Positions 7,615-17,116 of a stretch of 64,000 bases of DNA are shown piece by piece. The first letter of the stretch is position 1; each line of letters opens with the position of its first letter. The stretch comes from Succinatimonas hippei. Its GTDB lineage: Bacteria; Pseudomonadota; Gammaproteobacteria; Enterobacterales; Succinivibrionaceae. The notes below the pieces were generated by a model, which did not search any database, was not told the DNA's origin, and saw only the letters and a list, made by a program, of their open reading frames with translations. Made by a program: the position numbers and the translations under genes. The DNA is taken from assembly GCA_004557545.1 (NCBI GenBank), contig SFGV01000001.1, positions 52,410-116,409 of the forward strand, read 5' to 3'.

Positions 7615-9688
7615 ATGAAAATCAACGCCTTAAAACCACTTGCCGCTGCTACTCTTATGGCTTTGTGCGCCAATGCCGCAGCCGAGCAGGTTAAATCCCA
7701 GGCCGTTACCGTTACTGCCTCACGCGTGGAGCAGGAACTCTTAGATGTTCCCATGAGCGTGTCAGTGATAACCAAAGAAGAGATTCGAAAGTCATCGGCA
7801 AGAACAGTCGGTGAGCTTCTTGAGGACGTGCCAGGGGTGCAGATTAATAACGACGGCACTCAAGGTCTCAAGCGCGTAAGCATTCGTGGCGAGGACGCTT
7901 TCCGTACTCTCGTGATGGTTGACGGACAGAAGATATCTGAGCATAAGTCAATGTCAGGCAGTTGCTCTGCTTATCGACCCATCATCAATAGAGCGTATCG
8001 AGGTCATAAAGGGTCCGGCGTCAGTACTCTACGGATCTGACGCCATAGGCGGCGCCATCAACATCATTACCAAAAAAGGTGGTGATGATGCTTTCAACGC
8101 CGACGCTTCGGTAGGTTATGACGGAGCCGGACATGGGCATTCAGAATCGGCGGTGATTTCAGGGACAAAGAACGGCTTCCACTATCGTGTAAACGGATCA
8201 AACTCGATCCACGGTGACATCGACACGCCATACGGGCGTCAGGAGAATACAGGTTTCAGACAGAGATCTGGCGGTTTGTTCCTCTCATATGATTTCAGCA
8301 GTAATTTCACCGCGGGATTGAGCGCGGATACATTCGACAGCAGGATTGGCGGCAGCAGTGTAGAGATGCCGGTTACGGATTTTACAATAGATGTGCCCCG
8401 CTGGCAGAGAGAGAAGGTGGCTTTTTTTGCTGAAGGACGCGAGCTCTCAAGCGTCCTCTCAAAACTGCGCTGGGACGGTTATTGGCAGAAGAACCACAAG
8501 GAGATGGACAACAAAGTCGCGATAAGCGGGGTCGGAATGGACAACACCGCCGACAACCAGATCAAGACATTTGGAACCAGTCTCCAGGCCGACTGGCAGC
8601 TTGGCGATGACAACTATCTGATCACCGGCTACGAGTTCATGCGCGACAGCCTTGACGCCGAAACCACGCTGGCCATGACCCACAGCATGCCACCGATAGT
8701 CGAAATGAACTACAACACGTTGCGTCTGAATCAGGGTAGTGAGACCACAAACGCTCTGTTCGCGTCGATGACCAATCAGCTTCCGGCAGATTTCGCGCTC
8801 AGTTATGGGGCGCGATACACCCATATAAGATCCGCTATGGATGAGGCTGTTGCTTCCAAAAATGGTTACACCAAGGTGATGGGGCGACAGACAAACTATA
8901 CCAACTACGACGATGGAACGGCGGGTTCTGAAGGCAGGAGTTCCAACAGCCGGACCGTGTTTAATGCCGCTCTAACCTGGACAGGTATTGATCACCTTAG
9001 TCTGCGTGCGTCCTGGGCTCAGGGCTTCCGCGCGGCGATCCTTCAGGAGCGTTACCTGAGAACCTCCATGGGAGGTGGTACCACCATTGGAAATCCTGAT
9101 CTAAACCCTGAAGTTTCAAACAACTACGAGATTGGAGCGCGCTGGAACGAACGTCGACTCACCGTGGACGCGGATGTTTTTTATTCAACAGCTCGCGACT
9201 ACATAACCACAGAACAGGTGGGGGTAAACACCTACAGATACATGAACGCTGATCGTGCCAAAACCCGCGGTATGGAGTTATCGGCTTCATGGCGCGCGGC
9301 TGATTATTTCGAGCCATACGTGAGTTTGACCTGGATAAAGCGGAAGCTTGAATGGGGCGATTATTCGACTACACAAAGCGGCACTCCGGAGTTTTATTCA
9401 AGATATGGCCTGCGCTCGAATTTTGATGTGTTAGGTGGACTCCTTACAACTGATGTGTATGCCCGCTCGCAGACTGATACTGAGAGCTACTCGCGATCTA
9501 CTGGAGTGGTGACCCGCACTGCGGGCTTTACCACCGCCAACTTCGGGGCGACTTATGGATTTGGTCCTGAAAAGCGCTACCAGGTGGCGGCGGAGCTTTT
9601 GAACATCTTTGATCAGGGTTACCGCTACAACACGACAACCTGGGAACCCGGCAGGCATGTAAATCTCAGGTTCTCGTTAAAGTTCTGA
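7615..9688 (+). pseudogene. TonB-dependent outer-membrane receptor (probably haem), frameshifted
   Basis: The start ATG 7615 gives a signal peptide ending ANAAAEQ, followed by a TonB box-like TVTAS and the plug domain (IRKSSARTVGELLEDVPGV, then VMVDGQ). After GGC 7957-7959 one extra base (A7960) shifts the frame. The receptor continues in the next frame ([20 protein letters not shown], then [18 protein letters not shown]) through the beta-barrel to a typical C-terminal Phe at 9688. Restored length is about 690 residues. The ligand is inferred to be haem from the surrounding genes. A ribosome site AAGGAG lies 25 bp upstream with a GGGATCCC palindrome between it and the ATG, which is unusually far. 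Confidence 0.82.
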
Positions 9689-9746
9689 CAACGCGGTAGT
9701 TTCAACGCTAAGGAAGGGGGGCGTGCGAAGCGCCCCTGTTTAATGA

Positions 9747-10307
9747 ATGAAAAATTTAAAATTCCAGACAAAGCGGGGCGGATACTTTGAATCGCGTGAA
9801 TTGGTCGCGATTGGGATCTTCGCAGCCGCTGCAAAGATCTCAACGCTGGTCATAGCGCTGGCCGGAGGCGGTATGAATCCGCTTTCTCTCATGCTCAAGA
9901 ACGCCGCATATACCACCATGGTGGTCGTGCTTCTGAGCAAGGTAGGAAAGAGTGGCACGTTACTGCTTTTTACGGCGGTAAACCAGATTGTAAGTTTCAT
10001 GATCCTGGGCGGCAGCGTTATCCTGATCCCTACAGCCCTTTGCGCGGCGTTACTGGCCGAGCTTGTGATGATTGTATTAGGCAGGATACGCCCCGGGGCG
10101 GCGCTCTTTATAGGTGTCGCTCTCAACGATCTGCTCTCAAAGATCTTTTCGCTTGGCGTCTCGCTCATCTACACGCGCGAAAACCTTTCATTGATGTGGG
10201 TGGCCGCGATCATAGTTGGTGTAGGGTATCTTGGAAGTATATGCGGGCTATTTTGCGGATCCCGACTGGCAGGAGAACTGCGCCATGCTGGCATTATTCA
10301 ATCCTGA
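9747..10307 (+). CDS. ECF transporter substrate-binding S component, MptD-like
   Basis: A 186-residue, very hydrophobic protein with about five or six membrane segments and the start MKNLKFQTKRGGYFESRELV, matching the MptD-like group of S components of energy-coupling-factor importers. In Lactobacillus sakei an ECF system with this type of S subunit has been reported to import haem. Here it lies directly after the TonB-dependent receptor, so it probably carries haem or a haem product across the inner membrane in place of a HmuTUV-type ABC importer. It overlaps the T component by 23 bases. Confidence 0.75.
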   Translation: MKNLKFQTKRGGYFESRELVAIGIFAAAAKISTLVIALAGGGMNPLSLMLKNAAYTTMVVVLLSKVGKSGTLLLFTAVNQIVSFMILGGSVILIPTALCAALLAELVMIVLGRIRPGAALFIGVALNDLLSKIFSLGVSLIYTRENLSLMWVAAIIVGVGYLGSICGLFCGSRLAGELRHAGIIQS

Positions 10308-11073
10308 TCGGTACGACGGAGCCGGGAGCGGGTACAAAGGCCATTTGGACTGCCGTACCAGGATGCTGCTGTGTGTAAGTGCTGCGGTGGCGACTCTGGT
10401 TTTTTCCAACCCTTTGAGTCAGTGCGCGATCTTTGGCGCTTCACTTGCCTATCTGATGATATCACGACACATCCGCGCGACCCTGTTTGCCTATGCCTTT
10501 ATGGCTGTAATGGCATGCCTTGCAGTTGCCTGGACCGGACTCATTGGACTGCTGGTGCCGGATATGATGAGGAACGTGCAGATCTGGAGTCTTGGGATCC
10601 CTTTTTTGCGCTGTCTGACAATGATGAACGTGCTCCTGCCGCTTGCCTTTTGTACCAGGATCCAGCAGGTTTTGGGCGCTCTCGAGGGCATGCGTCTTCC
10701 TTTTGTAATCTATCTGCCATGCGCAGTTATGATCCGCTTTATACCATCCTTCGCCTCGGACACGAGGCAGGTATGGGAGTCATTAAAGATTCGTGGCTGG
10801 AATGTTGGATTCTGGCATTGTGCTGTGCATCCTGTTGAGATCACGAGACTGCTTTTTGCTCCTCTCCTGTTCCGTACCTTGAAGACAAGCGACGATCTGG
10901 GCATCGCAGCTGAGCTAAAAGGGCTTGGCCGCGGCCGAAGGCTTGTGCCTTATGACGCTCCTCAGTTTGGGTGGGCAGACGCGGCGGCCATGGCGCTCGC
11001 GGCTGTGGTGATCGCGTCAGCTATCGCGCTGAGCGTGGTCTGTCCGATTGATATTAAGCCACTGCACGGCTGA
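10285..11073 (+). CDS. ECF transporter transmembrane T component (CbiQ/EcfT family)
   Basis: A 262-residue membrane protein. I start it at ATG 10285, preceded by AGGAG at 10271-10275, because the longer frame upstream only mirrors the S gene. It has several transmembrane helices and the cytoplasmic coupling region typical of EcfT (RQVWESLKIRGW, then LKTSDDLGIAAELKGLGRGR). The T subunit links the S component to the ATPases. The next gene, the fused ATPase, follows 12 bp later after GAGGAGG. Confidence 0.78.
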   Translation: MLALFNPDRYDGAGSGYKGHLDCRTRMLLCVSAAVATLVFSNPLSQCAIFGASLAYLMISRHIRATLFAYAFMAVMACLAVAWTGLIGLLVPDMMRNVQIWSLGIPFLRCLTMMNVLLPLAFCTRIQQVLGALEGMRLPFVIYLPCAVMIRFIPSFASDTRQVWESLKIRGWNVGFWHCAVHPVEITRLLFAPLLFRTLKTSDDLGIAAELKGLGRGRRLVPYDAPQFGWADAAAMALAAVVIASAIALSVVCPIDIKPLHG

Positions 11074-11085
11074 GGAGGCTGACCT

Positions 11086-12477
11086 GTGAAAGCAGTGTTA
11101 GAACTAGAACAGGCTGGATTTTGCTACCAGGGTTGTGACGTCCCGGCGCTTCATGGTGTTGATCTGAGTGTTGAACCCGGGGAAATTGTAGTCGTTACAG
11201 GAGTCTCAGGTTGCGGCAAGAGCACGCTGGTAAGGATGCTTAACGGATTGTGCCCGCATTACTTCAATGGCGCGGTTTATGGGCGTGCCAGGGTATGTGG
11301 TATTGACTGTACTGAACGCGGGATTTCATCAATAGCTCAGGACGCTGGAACACTTTTCCAGGATCCGCAGTCGCAGTTTTTCGGCACAGGAGTAGAGGAG
11401 GAATTGGCATTCGCTCTCAGATGGCGCGGAATTTCGCGCGACGATATGCGCCGCATGGTGAGAGAGCAAAGCCGTGTCTACGGCATTGATCATTTTCTGA
11501 AGTCAGCGATTGGGAAGATGAGCGATGGTCAGAAGCAGTTGCTTGCCATGGCTTCGCTCTCTATGAGTGATCCAAAGGCGCTTATCCTGGACGAGCCGAC
11601 CGCAAATCTTGATCCTGAGGCCACGCGAGAACTCGCTTTAAGACTTAAGAGCCTGGCGCAGGGCGGCATGGCTGTTCTGGTGGTCGATCACAGGCTTTAT
11701 TGGCTTAAGGATATAGCCGATCGGGTTCTGGTGCTCGACCGCGGCAGGACCGCGTTTTCCGGCGATTTTCGCGATCTAAGCGCGTCCATGCTAAGCAGGC
11801 TCGGCCTGCGCGCGCTTGAGGTAGACGATCCAAGGACGACTCTGCCTGACACATTCTCAGAGCATCCTGCTATTAGCGCCGAGCAATTGCGCTTTGGCTA
11901 CCGTGACGGCAGACAAATTATAAATGGCCTGTCTTTTGCCTCAGGTGACGGTATTGTCGCTGTGATCGGAAAAAACGGCGCGGGAAAGACCACCCTGGCC
12001 CGGCTGATCTCAGGTCTGGAGAATCCGACGTCAGGGCGGGTGCTGCTAGATGGGCGTGAGTTCAGTCAAAGGGAGAGACTCAGGAGGGTATCTGTAGTAC
12101 TGCAAAACGCCGATCATCAGCTGTATATGAAGAGCGTATTGGACGAGGTTCAGATCTCTTTGCGAGTCGCCAGACGGCGCTGTTCAAGCAAGGAAGCTAT
12201 GAAGCTGCTATCGCTTTTTTCGTTAGAGGAACTTGCCACGCGCCATCCACACTCTCTTTCTGGCGGACAGAAGCAGCGGCTCGTGATCGCCTGCGCCTTT
12301 GCCAAAGATCCTTCACTGGTGATACTCGATGAGCCAACCAGCGGGCTTGATGGGGCAAATATGGAGCGTATTGCGGTAGCGCTTGAGGTTCTCGCCGGTA
12401 AAGGGGCATTGGTATGGATCATCACTCATGATTTGGAACTAATGAAGCGCTGCGCGACCAGCGCTCTGAGACTTTAA
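11086..12477 (+). CDS. Fused two-domain ECF transporter ATPase (A-A')
   Basis: A 463-residue protein with two complete ABC ATPase domains in tandem, starting at GTG 11086. Domain 1 has Walker A GVSGCGKST, a degenerate signature MSDGQKQ and Walker B ALILDEPTANLD. Domain 2 has GKNGAGKTT, a canonical LSGGQKQR and VILDEPTSGLD. Most ECF systems encode the two ATPases separately; fused forms occur in dedicated (non-shared) transporters. The changed signature in domain 1 suggests unequal sites. It energises uptake by the S and T subunits encoded upstream. Confidence 0.85.
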   Translation: MKAVLELEQAGFCYQGCDVPALHGVDLSVEPGEIVVVTGVSGCGKSTLVRMLNGLCPHYFNGAVYGRARVCGIDCTERGISSIAQDAGTLFQDPQSQFFGTGVEEELAFALRWRGISRDDMRRMVREQSRVYGIDHFLKSAIGKMSDGQKQLLAMASLSMSDPKALILDEPTANLDPEATRELALRLKSLAQGGMAVLVVDHRLYWLKDIADRVLVLDRGRTAFSGDFRDLSASMLSRLGLRALEVDDPRTTLPDTFSEHPAISAEQLRFGYRDGRQIINGLSFASGDGIVAVIGKNGAGKTTLARLISGLENPTSGRVLLDGREFSQRERLRRVSVVLQNADHQLYMKSVLDEVQISLRVARRRCSSKEAMKLLSLFSLEELATRHPHSLSGGQKQRLVIACAFAKDPSLVILDEPTSGLDGANMERIAVALEVLAGKGALVWIITHDLELMKRCATSALRL

Positions 12478-12489
12478 AAAAGAGGATTT

Positions 12490-13026
12490 ATGATGGATCT
12501 TGATGAAAGACAACAAAAAATAAGAGATATGCTCACTGGAGACGGAATAGTGACTCCGTCAATTCTCGGAGACGCTCTGCGCCTGAGCGCGTTTGAGGCA
12601 TTGAAATACTTACCGCCTGATATGGTTTCGTTCGCGCCAGGCAGTGAGTTTGAGAGCATATGGAATGAGGCCTCCTCATGGGAGCGGGTTACATTCCTCG
12701 TGGAGCACTGTGGCAATGTTATTGAGATCGAGTGCAAACTGCCGCGCGGCAAAACCGCAATGGGATATTACAACCTCAGGCAGGCGGGATCTCCTCTTAG
12801 CGGTCATTTGAAGCCAGGCGATGTTAAGAACATCGCAATGGCCTCGCTGCCTTTCATGGGGCGGGAGAGTCACGCCATACACTTTTTTGACGCGGAAGGA
12901 AAAGTGCTTTACAGCGTTTACGTTGGAAGACGCGGTCACGAGCTTATAAATGAGGTGCGTTCGTCATTCCTTAACCTGCAATCGTGCTGGCGTAAAACAG
13001 GCAAAGGTGCAGAGGTGGCGAAATGA
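12490..13026 (+). CDS. hutX: HutX/ChuX-family intracellular haem carrier
   Basis: A 178-residue protein matching the HutX/ChuX/HugX family, which binds haem in the cytoplasm and hands it to haem-degrading enzymes. It has the VEHCGNVIEIECKLPRGKTAMGYYNL core and IHFFDAEGKVLYSVYVGR strand pair. Two ATG codons stand in tandem at 12490 and 12493 after AGAGGA. The gene overlaps the flavodoxin gene by 4 bases (ATGA), so the two are translationally coupled. Confidence 0.82.
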   Translation: MMDLDERQQKIRDMLTGDGIVTPSILGDALRLSAFEALKYLPPDMVSFAPGSEFESIWNEASSWERVTFLVEHCGNVIEIECKLPRGKTAMGYYNLRQAGSPLSGHLKPGDVKNIAMASLPFMGRESHAIHFFDAEGKVLYSVYVGRRGHELINEVRSSFLNLQSCWRKTGKGAEVAK

Positions 13027-13553
13027 AAGTGCTGGTCGTATGGGCTTCCCGTACAGGAAACACCGAGAAGATTGGCAAGGCGATCGCAAGAGCCTTCCCC
13101 GACGCGCGATCTTGCAGCGTAGAAGACGCTCCAGAAAGCGCGGATTTTGATCTGGCATTTGTCGGGGCCTGGCTTGACAAGGGAGGACTTGCCGTAGAGG
13201 CGCGCGACTATATCCAGGATCTCGACCGGATTGCCAAAAAGCAAAGCAGGCGTCCCGCGGTCGCGCTATTTGGCACCATGGGAGGATCCCCAGAGAGTCA
13301 GAGAGCCTGTGACGTTCTTAAGAAATATTATGAGGAGTGGAAATCGGCCTTTCCAAACCTTCGCTGGATCGGCTGGAGATTTTGGCGGGGCAGGGTAGAT
13401 CCAGAGCTTGTAAAGGCGATGAGCGCCTCAATGCCTATGACAGAGGAGCGCGCCGCACGCATCAAGGCAGCCGAGGGACATCCTGACCATGAAGACTGCG
13501 ATCAGGCGTCAGAGTGGGGCGCCTTCATGCTGAGCAAGGCAAAGGAAGAATAA
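13023..13553 (+). CDS. Flavodoxin-family protein of the haem operon
   Basis: A 176-residue flavodoxin-like protein with the FMN phosphate loop SRTGNTEKIGKAIA at the N-terminus and the ALFGTMGGSPES isoalloxazine loop. Flavodoxins partner anaerobic haem-opening radical SAM enzymes, for example HmuF with HmuW in Fusobacterium, either as reductant or as reductase of the linear tetrapyrrole. The four-base overlap with hutX supports a role in the same route. An electron donor to HutW is the simplest inference; a bilin reductase is the alternative. Confidence 0.75.
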   Translation: MKVLVVWASRTGNTEKIGKAIARAFPDARSCSVEDAPESADFDLAFVGAWLDKGGLAVEARDYIQDLDRIAKKQSRRPAVALFGTMGGSPESQRACDVLKKYYEEWKSAFPNLRWIGWRFWRGRVDPELVKAMSASMPMTEERAARIKAAEGHPDHEDCDQASEWGAFMLSKAKEE

Positions 13554-13556
13554 GAG

Positions 13557-14189
13557 ATGGTAATTGATCACATATACTCGCTTATAGGTCCGGCCGGAGT
13601 TGCGCTGCTAGTGCTGGGGGTTGCCGCTGTGTATCTGTCGCTCTGGTCGTTCATCTATCTTGCCCGCGTCGGTCGGCAGTTCCGCCGCGGCATGCGCGAT
13701 TATGAAAACGGCACGGACTCGTTCATTGCTGAAATGGAGGTGTCAAACCCGCTCATAGCTGTGGTGCATGAAGTGGTGTTCCGCCATTCAGAACATAGTA
13801 ACGATATGCGCGCAGAGGTTGCATATCTGTTTTTAAAGCACTTGAGGTTCCTTAACAACACCCTTGTATGGCTCAGGTTTATTGTCGCTGTAGCGCCTCT
13901 GCTCGGGCTTTTGGGAACAGTTCTCGGCATGGTAAGTGTATTCCACACTATGGCGTTTGAGAGCTCCCCCGACGCCACGGCGCTGGCAGGCGGAATTTCG
14001 CAGGCTCTGCTTACCACTGTAATGGGGCTGGTAATAGCGATCCCGGTTTTAGGCGTGTACTACTTTATGACGCTTCAGGTAAAGGAGTACCGAATTGGGG
14101 CGATCGAGCACAGCTACCGTCTTCTGAAGAAAAGCGGCAGAGCAGCCGGCCATTCATGTGGCGCTCACGCGTGTCCTGTTAACGTTTAG
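13557..14189 (+). CDS. exbB: ExbB/TolQ/MotA-type proton channel
   Basis: A 210-residue membrane protein with an N-terminal membrane helix and two C-terminal helices containing the family core (FIVAVAPLLGLLGTVLGMV, then GGISQALLTTVMGLVIAIP). It uses the proton-motive force with ExbD to energise TonB. It begins 3 bp after the flavodoxin stop. The last residues, SCGAHACPVNV, are a short Cys-containing tail without obvious function. Confidence 0.9.
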   Translation: MVIDHIYSLIGPAGVALLVLGVAAVYLSLWSFIYLARVGRQFRRGMRDYENGTDSFIAEMEVSNPLIAVVHEVVFRHSEHSNDMRAEVAYLFLKHLRFLNNTLVWLRFIVAVAPLLGLLGTVLGMVSVFHTMAFESSPDATALAGGISQALLTTVMGLVIAIPVLGVYYFMTLQVKEYRIGAIEHSYRLLKKSGRAAGHSCGAHACPVNV

Positions 14190-14202
14190 GCTATAAAGAG
14201 AA

Positions 14203-14589
14203 ATGTTTGACGAGATGAACGAGGATCCAAGGCTTGATTTGACAAGCCTTATAGATGTGATCTTCATGCTGGTGATATTTTTTGTGATGACGATGACCTT
14301 TGCTTCACCAGTGCTGGATGTTACCTTGCCCAAGGCAGGCCACTCTCAGAAGGAGAACGCGCGTACCAGTTTTGAGCTGACAGTGCGCGAGGACGGAAGT
14401 TTCTGGGATGGCAGAAATGAGATAGCGGGAAGTGATCTTGAAGAGTGGATGAAGAGGGATCCCAAAGAGACGCTGATCCTGCGTGTTGACTCTAAGGCTC
14501 CTTTTGAGAGCTTCGTAAAGGCAGTAGACGCGGCAAAGTTCGTGCGTAGCGGACGCTTTGCCATCGCGACTGACAAGATTTCACCATGA
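14203..14589 (+). CDS. exbD: ExbD biopolymer-transport protein
   Basis: A 128-residue protein with one N-terminal membrane helix carrying the essential aspartate in DLTSLIDVIFMLVIFFVMT, followed by a small periplasmic domain. It partners ExbB and TonB. It overlaps tonB by four bases. Confidence 0.9.
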   Translation: MFDEMNEDPRLDLTSLIDVIFMLVIFFVMTMTFASPVLDVTLPKAGHSQKENARTSFELTVREDGSFWDGRNEIAGSDLEEWMKRDPKETLILRVDSKAPFESFVKAVDAAKFVRSGRFAIATDKISP

Positions 14590-15452
14590 TCAAGACCGGA
14601 TCAGTGTGTGACCCAGTAAAGCGCTCAGCCTGCCTTCAGGCAGTGGTGCTAACTGTGGCAATTGCCTCAGCCCTGATAATTCTTCTGTCCATGGCAATGT
14701 CCTCAGTGGTGTCTGCATCTCACTCCCGGCAAAATCCTGGGATCACTATTGAGCTTGCCGTAGTTGCGCCCGCTACACAAAATGTCCAGGAGGCGGCAGA
14801 AGTCCCAGAGCCTGAGGCAGAGACCTTAAAAACAGATGTTTTGCCTCCGGCAGCCTTGAGTGAAACACCTCTTACCGTGGCGCAAGGAGACGATTTACCG
14901 GTCATTCCTGAAGCGGAGAGACCAGATCAGGAGGCTGATAAGCGTCTCAGAGAAAGGACCGAGAAGCGCAAGGTTACTCAAAAAAAAACTTCTCGACATA
15001 TTGTCAGGGCAAAAACGCGTCGTGACGTAGACTATGACCCTCCTAAAATAGCCGCGCGCATGCCATCTGAAAGTAAAACAGTCCAACAGGACCAGTCTGG
15101 CGCCGTGCGGCAGTCGCCGGACGCGGCGTCAATGCCGGTAAACGCTCCTGGAATGAGTAACACGAATGGCGCGTTGAAAAAGCGTCTAATCACGGCTCTG
15201 CTAGCCAGGATCGAGGGTAAGAAGCGCTATCCTCAGGCGGCAAGGCGGGTAGGAGCCGAGGGAACGGTTGAGATATTTTTCAGCATAGACGGGAACGGTC
15301 GGATCAACTCAGCTTCGATCAAGTCTTCTTCAGGTCACCGTTCGCTCGATATCGCTGCCTCAAAAATCGCGGATGATCTGAATGGAACCTCTCTGGACGT
15401 GCGAGGCGTTCCGCTTGGAGTTACTGTCCCGGTCGTATACAGTCTCAGATAA
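14586..15452 (+). CDS. tonB: TonB energy transducer
   Basis: A 288-residue protein with an N-terminal membrane anchor (about residues 15-40), a Glu/Pro/Lys-rich periplasmic spacer, and a C-terminal TonB domain at about 215-288 (YPQAARRVGAEGTVEIFFSI, then GHRSLDIAASKIADDL). The spacer is acidic then basic rather than a classical Pro-Lys repeat. It is the last clear gene of the haem operon and is probably dedicated to the receptor encoded upstream. Confidence 0.9.
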   Translation: MIKTGSVCDPVKRSACLQAVVLTVAIASALIILLSMAMSSVVSASHSRQNPGITIELAVVAPATQNVQEAAEVPEPEAETLKTDVLPPAALSETPLTVAQGDDLPVIPEAERPDQEADKRLRERTEKRKVTQKKTSRHIVRAKTRRDVDYDPPKIAARMPSESKTVQQDQSGAVRQSPDAASMPVNAPGMSNTNGALKKRLITALLARIEGKKRYPQAARRVGAEGTVEIFFSIDGNGRINSASIKSSSGHRSLDIAASKIADDLNGTSLDVRGVPLGVTVPVVYSLR

Positions 15453-15499
15453 GCGGGGGCTCCTGGACAGCGGACGCTGGATCATACTGACTGACAGCG

Positions 15500-15693
15500 A
15501 GGATGTTACAGGATTAAGAAGAGGGCTGCCTATCCTGCCTGCCAAAGCTGATTGGCTGATCCCCGCCTTGGCGCTTGCCCATGATCTAAAGGTCATGGGA
15601 TGGCGCCCGGATTTTTCAAACCTAACTATGTTAGCGAAAGTCATTGGCCGCAGTTACGGAAGGTCAACAACCGCCTCTTATATAATTATATAA
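15500..15693 (+). pseudogene. Possible PIN-domain (VapC-like) C-terminal remnant
   Basis: The frame after tonB encodes LPILPAKADWLIPALALAHD followed by LKVMGWRPDFSNLTM. This resembles the C-terminal end of VapC toxins (aspartate, LIAATALAHG, then an RN-x-DF motif). No start codon, ribosome site or antitoxin accompanies it, and the frame reads through from the tonB region. I treat it as a gene relic; chance similarity is quite possible. Confidence 0.3.
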
Positions 15694-15810
15694 GTGGCGT
15701 CCTTGACTCCCACCCATCGCGTGGTTTGTCTACAAGCGACATACTCATTCTGCGGTCAATATTGTGTGGTCTACGCGGATAATTCTGTTAGTTTCCTTTG
15801 GCCAATTTGT

Positions 15811-15879
15811 TTGGCAGAGTAAATTGAAAATGTATAATCATGGTATTTGATTTTGAACTGACGCGCGGGGCAAGCGCGT
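15811..15879 (+). promoter_or_regulatory. tyrS promoter and leader hairpin
   Basis: The -35 TTGGCA (15811-15816) and -10 TATAAT (15833-15838) are separated by 16 bp. The leader contains a stem ACGCGC/GCGCGT (15861-15879), and tyrS begins at 15910. The hairpin has no T run, so it is a leader structure rather than a terminator. Confidence 0.65.
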
Positions 15880-15909
15880 GGCTGTATATTATTTATATAG
15901 GAGAAAACG

Positions 15910-17097
15910 ATGCCCGACATAGAAGAGGCGCTCTCTGAGATAGTCAGGGGGGCGGAGGAAATCATTCCGCTTGAGGAGTTACGCAAGAAACTTGAAAGCG
16001 GCAGACAGCTTACGATCAAGCTCGGAATGGATCCTACGGCGCCTGATATTCACCTTGGGCATACAGTTATTCTAAACAAGCTCAGAACATTTCAGAAACT
16101 TGGGCACAGAGTTGTACTTATAATCGGTGATTTCACCGCGTCAATAGGCGATCCTTCAGGCAAAAACGCGACAAGACCGCAGCTTTCCCGTGAGCAGATA
16201 GAGGTAAACGCCAAAACCTACGCCGATCAGGTCTTCAGGATCCTCGACCCAAAGCTTACCGAGATCCGTTACAACTCTGAGTGGTGCGATAAGCTGGGAG
16301 CCGCCGGTACCATTAAGCTTGCCTCAAAGCTTACGGTGGCCCGCATGCTTGAGCGTGATGATTTCTCAAAACGCTTCGCCGCTAACCAGCCTATAGCCAT
16401 TCACGAATTTCTGTACCCGCTGTTCCAGGGATATGACTCAGTGGCTATTAAAGCTGATGTCGAGCTTGGCGGAACCGATCAGAAATTCAATCTGCTCATG
16501 GGCCGCGAGCTTCAGAAGGACGCAGGGATGGAACCGCAGTGCGTGCTGATGATGCCGTTGCTGGTTGGACTTGACGGTGTAGTCAAGATGTCAAAGTCAA
16601 AGGGCAACTATATTGGCGTAACTGAGCCCCCTTCAGAGATGTTCGGCAAGATCATGTCAATCTCGGACAGCCTGATGTGGAACTACTTCACTCTGCTCTC
16701 TGAAAAGAGTAATGAAGACCTTGAAAGGCTCAAGTCAGCGTGTCTTAACGGCTCAATGAACCCTCGGGACGCCAAGATTGAGCTCGGTCGTGAAATGGTG
16801 GCGCGTTTTCATGGTGAGGAGAAGGCCAAAGAAGCGGTTGAAGGCTTCTTAAACCAGTTCCAGAAAGGCGCGATCCCTGAGAATATTCCGGAGTTTTCCA
16901 TTGAGGCAAAGCCCGTTGCCAATATCCTAAAAGAGGCCGGACTTGTGGCCTCAACCTCAGATGGGCTTAGGATGATCAAACAGGGCGCGGTTAAGATCAA
17001 CGGCAAAGCCGTATCTTCCAAAGATGAAAAAGTAGTTCCCGGCACCGCAGTCTGGCAGGTCGGCAAGCGCCGTTTTGCCCGTATTACGGTCAAATAA
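15910..17097 (+). CDS. tyrS: Tyrosyl-tRNA synthetase
   Basis: A 395-residue class I synthetase. The HIGH-type motif appears as HLGHT near residue 48 and the KMSKS loop as VKMSKSKGN near 230. The C-terminal S4 RNA-binding domain is present (about 335-395). The size fits the TyrS group of about 400 residues common in gammaproteobacteria. The ATG at 15910 follows TAGGAGAAA. rpiA follows 19 bp later. Confidence 0.95.
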   Translation: MPDIEEALSEIVRGAEEIIPLEELRKKLESGRQLTIKLGMDPTAPDIHLGHTVILNKLRTFQKLGHRVVLIIGDFTASIGDPSGKNATRPQLSREQIEVNAKTYADQVFRILDPKLTEIRYNSEWCDKLGAAGTIKLASKLTVARMLERDDFSKRFAANQPIAIHEFLYPLFQGYDSVAIKADVELGGTDQKFNLLMGRELQKDAGMEPQCVLMMPLLVGLDGVVKMSKSKGNYIGVTEPPSEMFGKIMSISDSLMWNYFTLLSEKSNEDLERLKSACLNGSMNPRDAKIELGREMVARFHGEEKAKEAVEGFLNQFQKGAIPENIPEFSIEAKPVANILKEAGLVASTSDGLRMIKQGAVKINGKAVSSKDEKVVPGTAVWQVGKRRFARITVK

Positions 17098-17116
17098 TCC
17101 TAGGGACGGAGGTTAT

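Noticed and set aside
15621..15636. CTAAC-TAT-GTTAG inverted repeat as a second haem operator
   Set aside because: The half-sites are in the opposite order from the operator at 6052-6069 and there is no promoter beside it.
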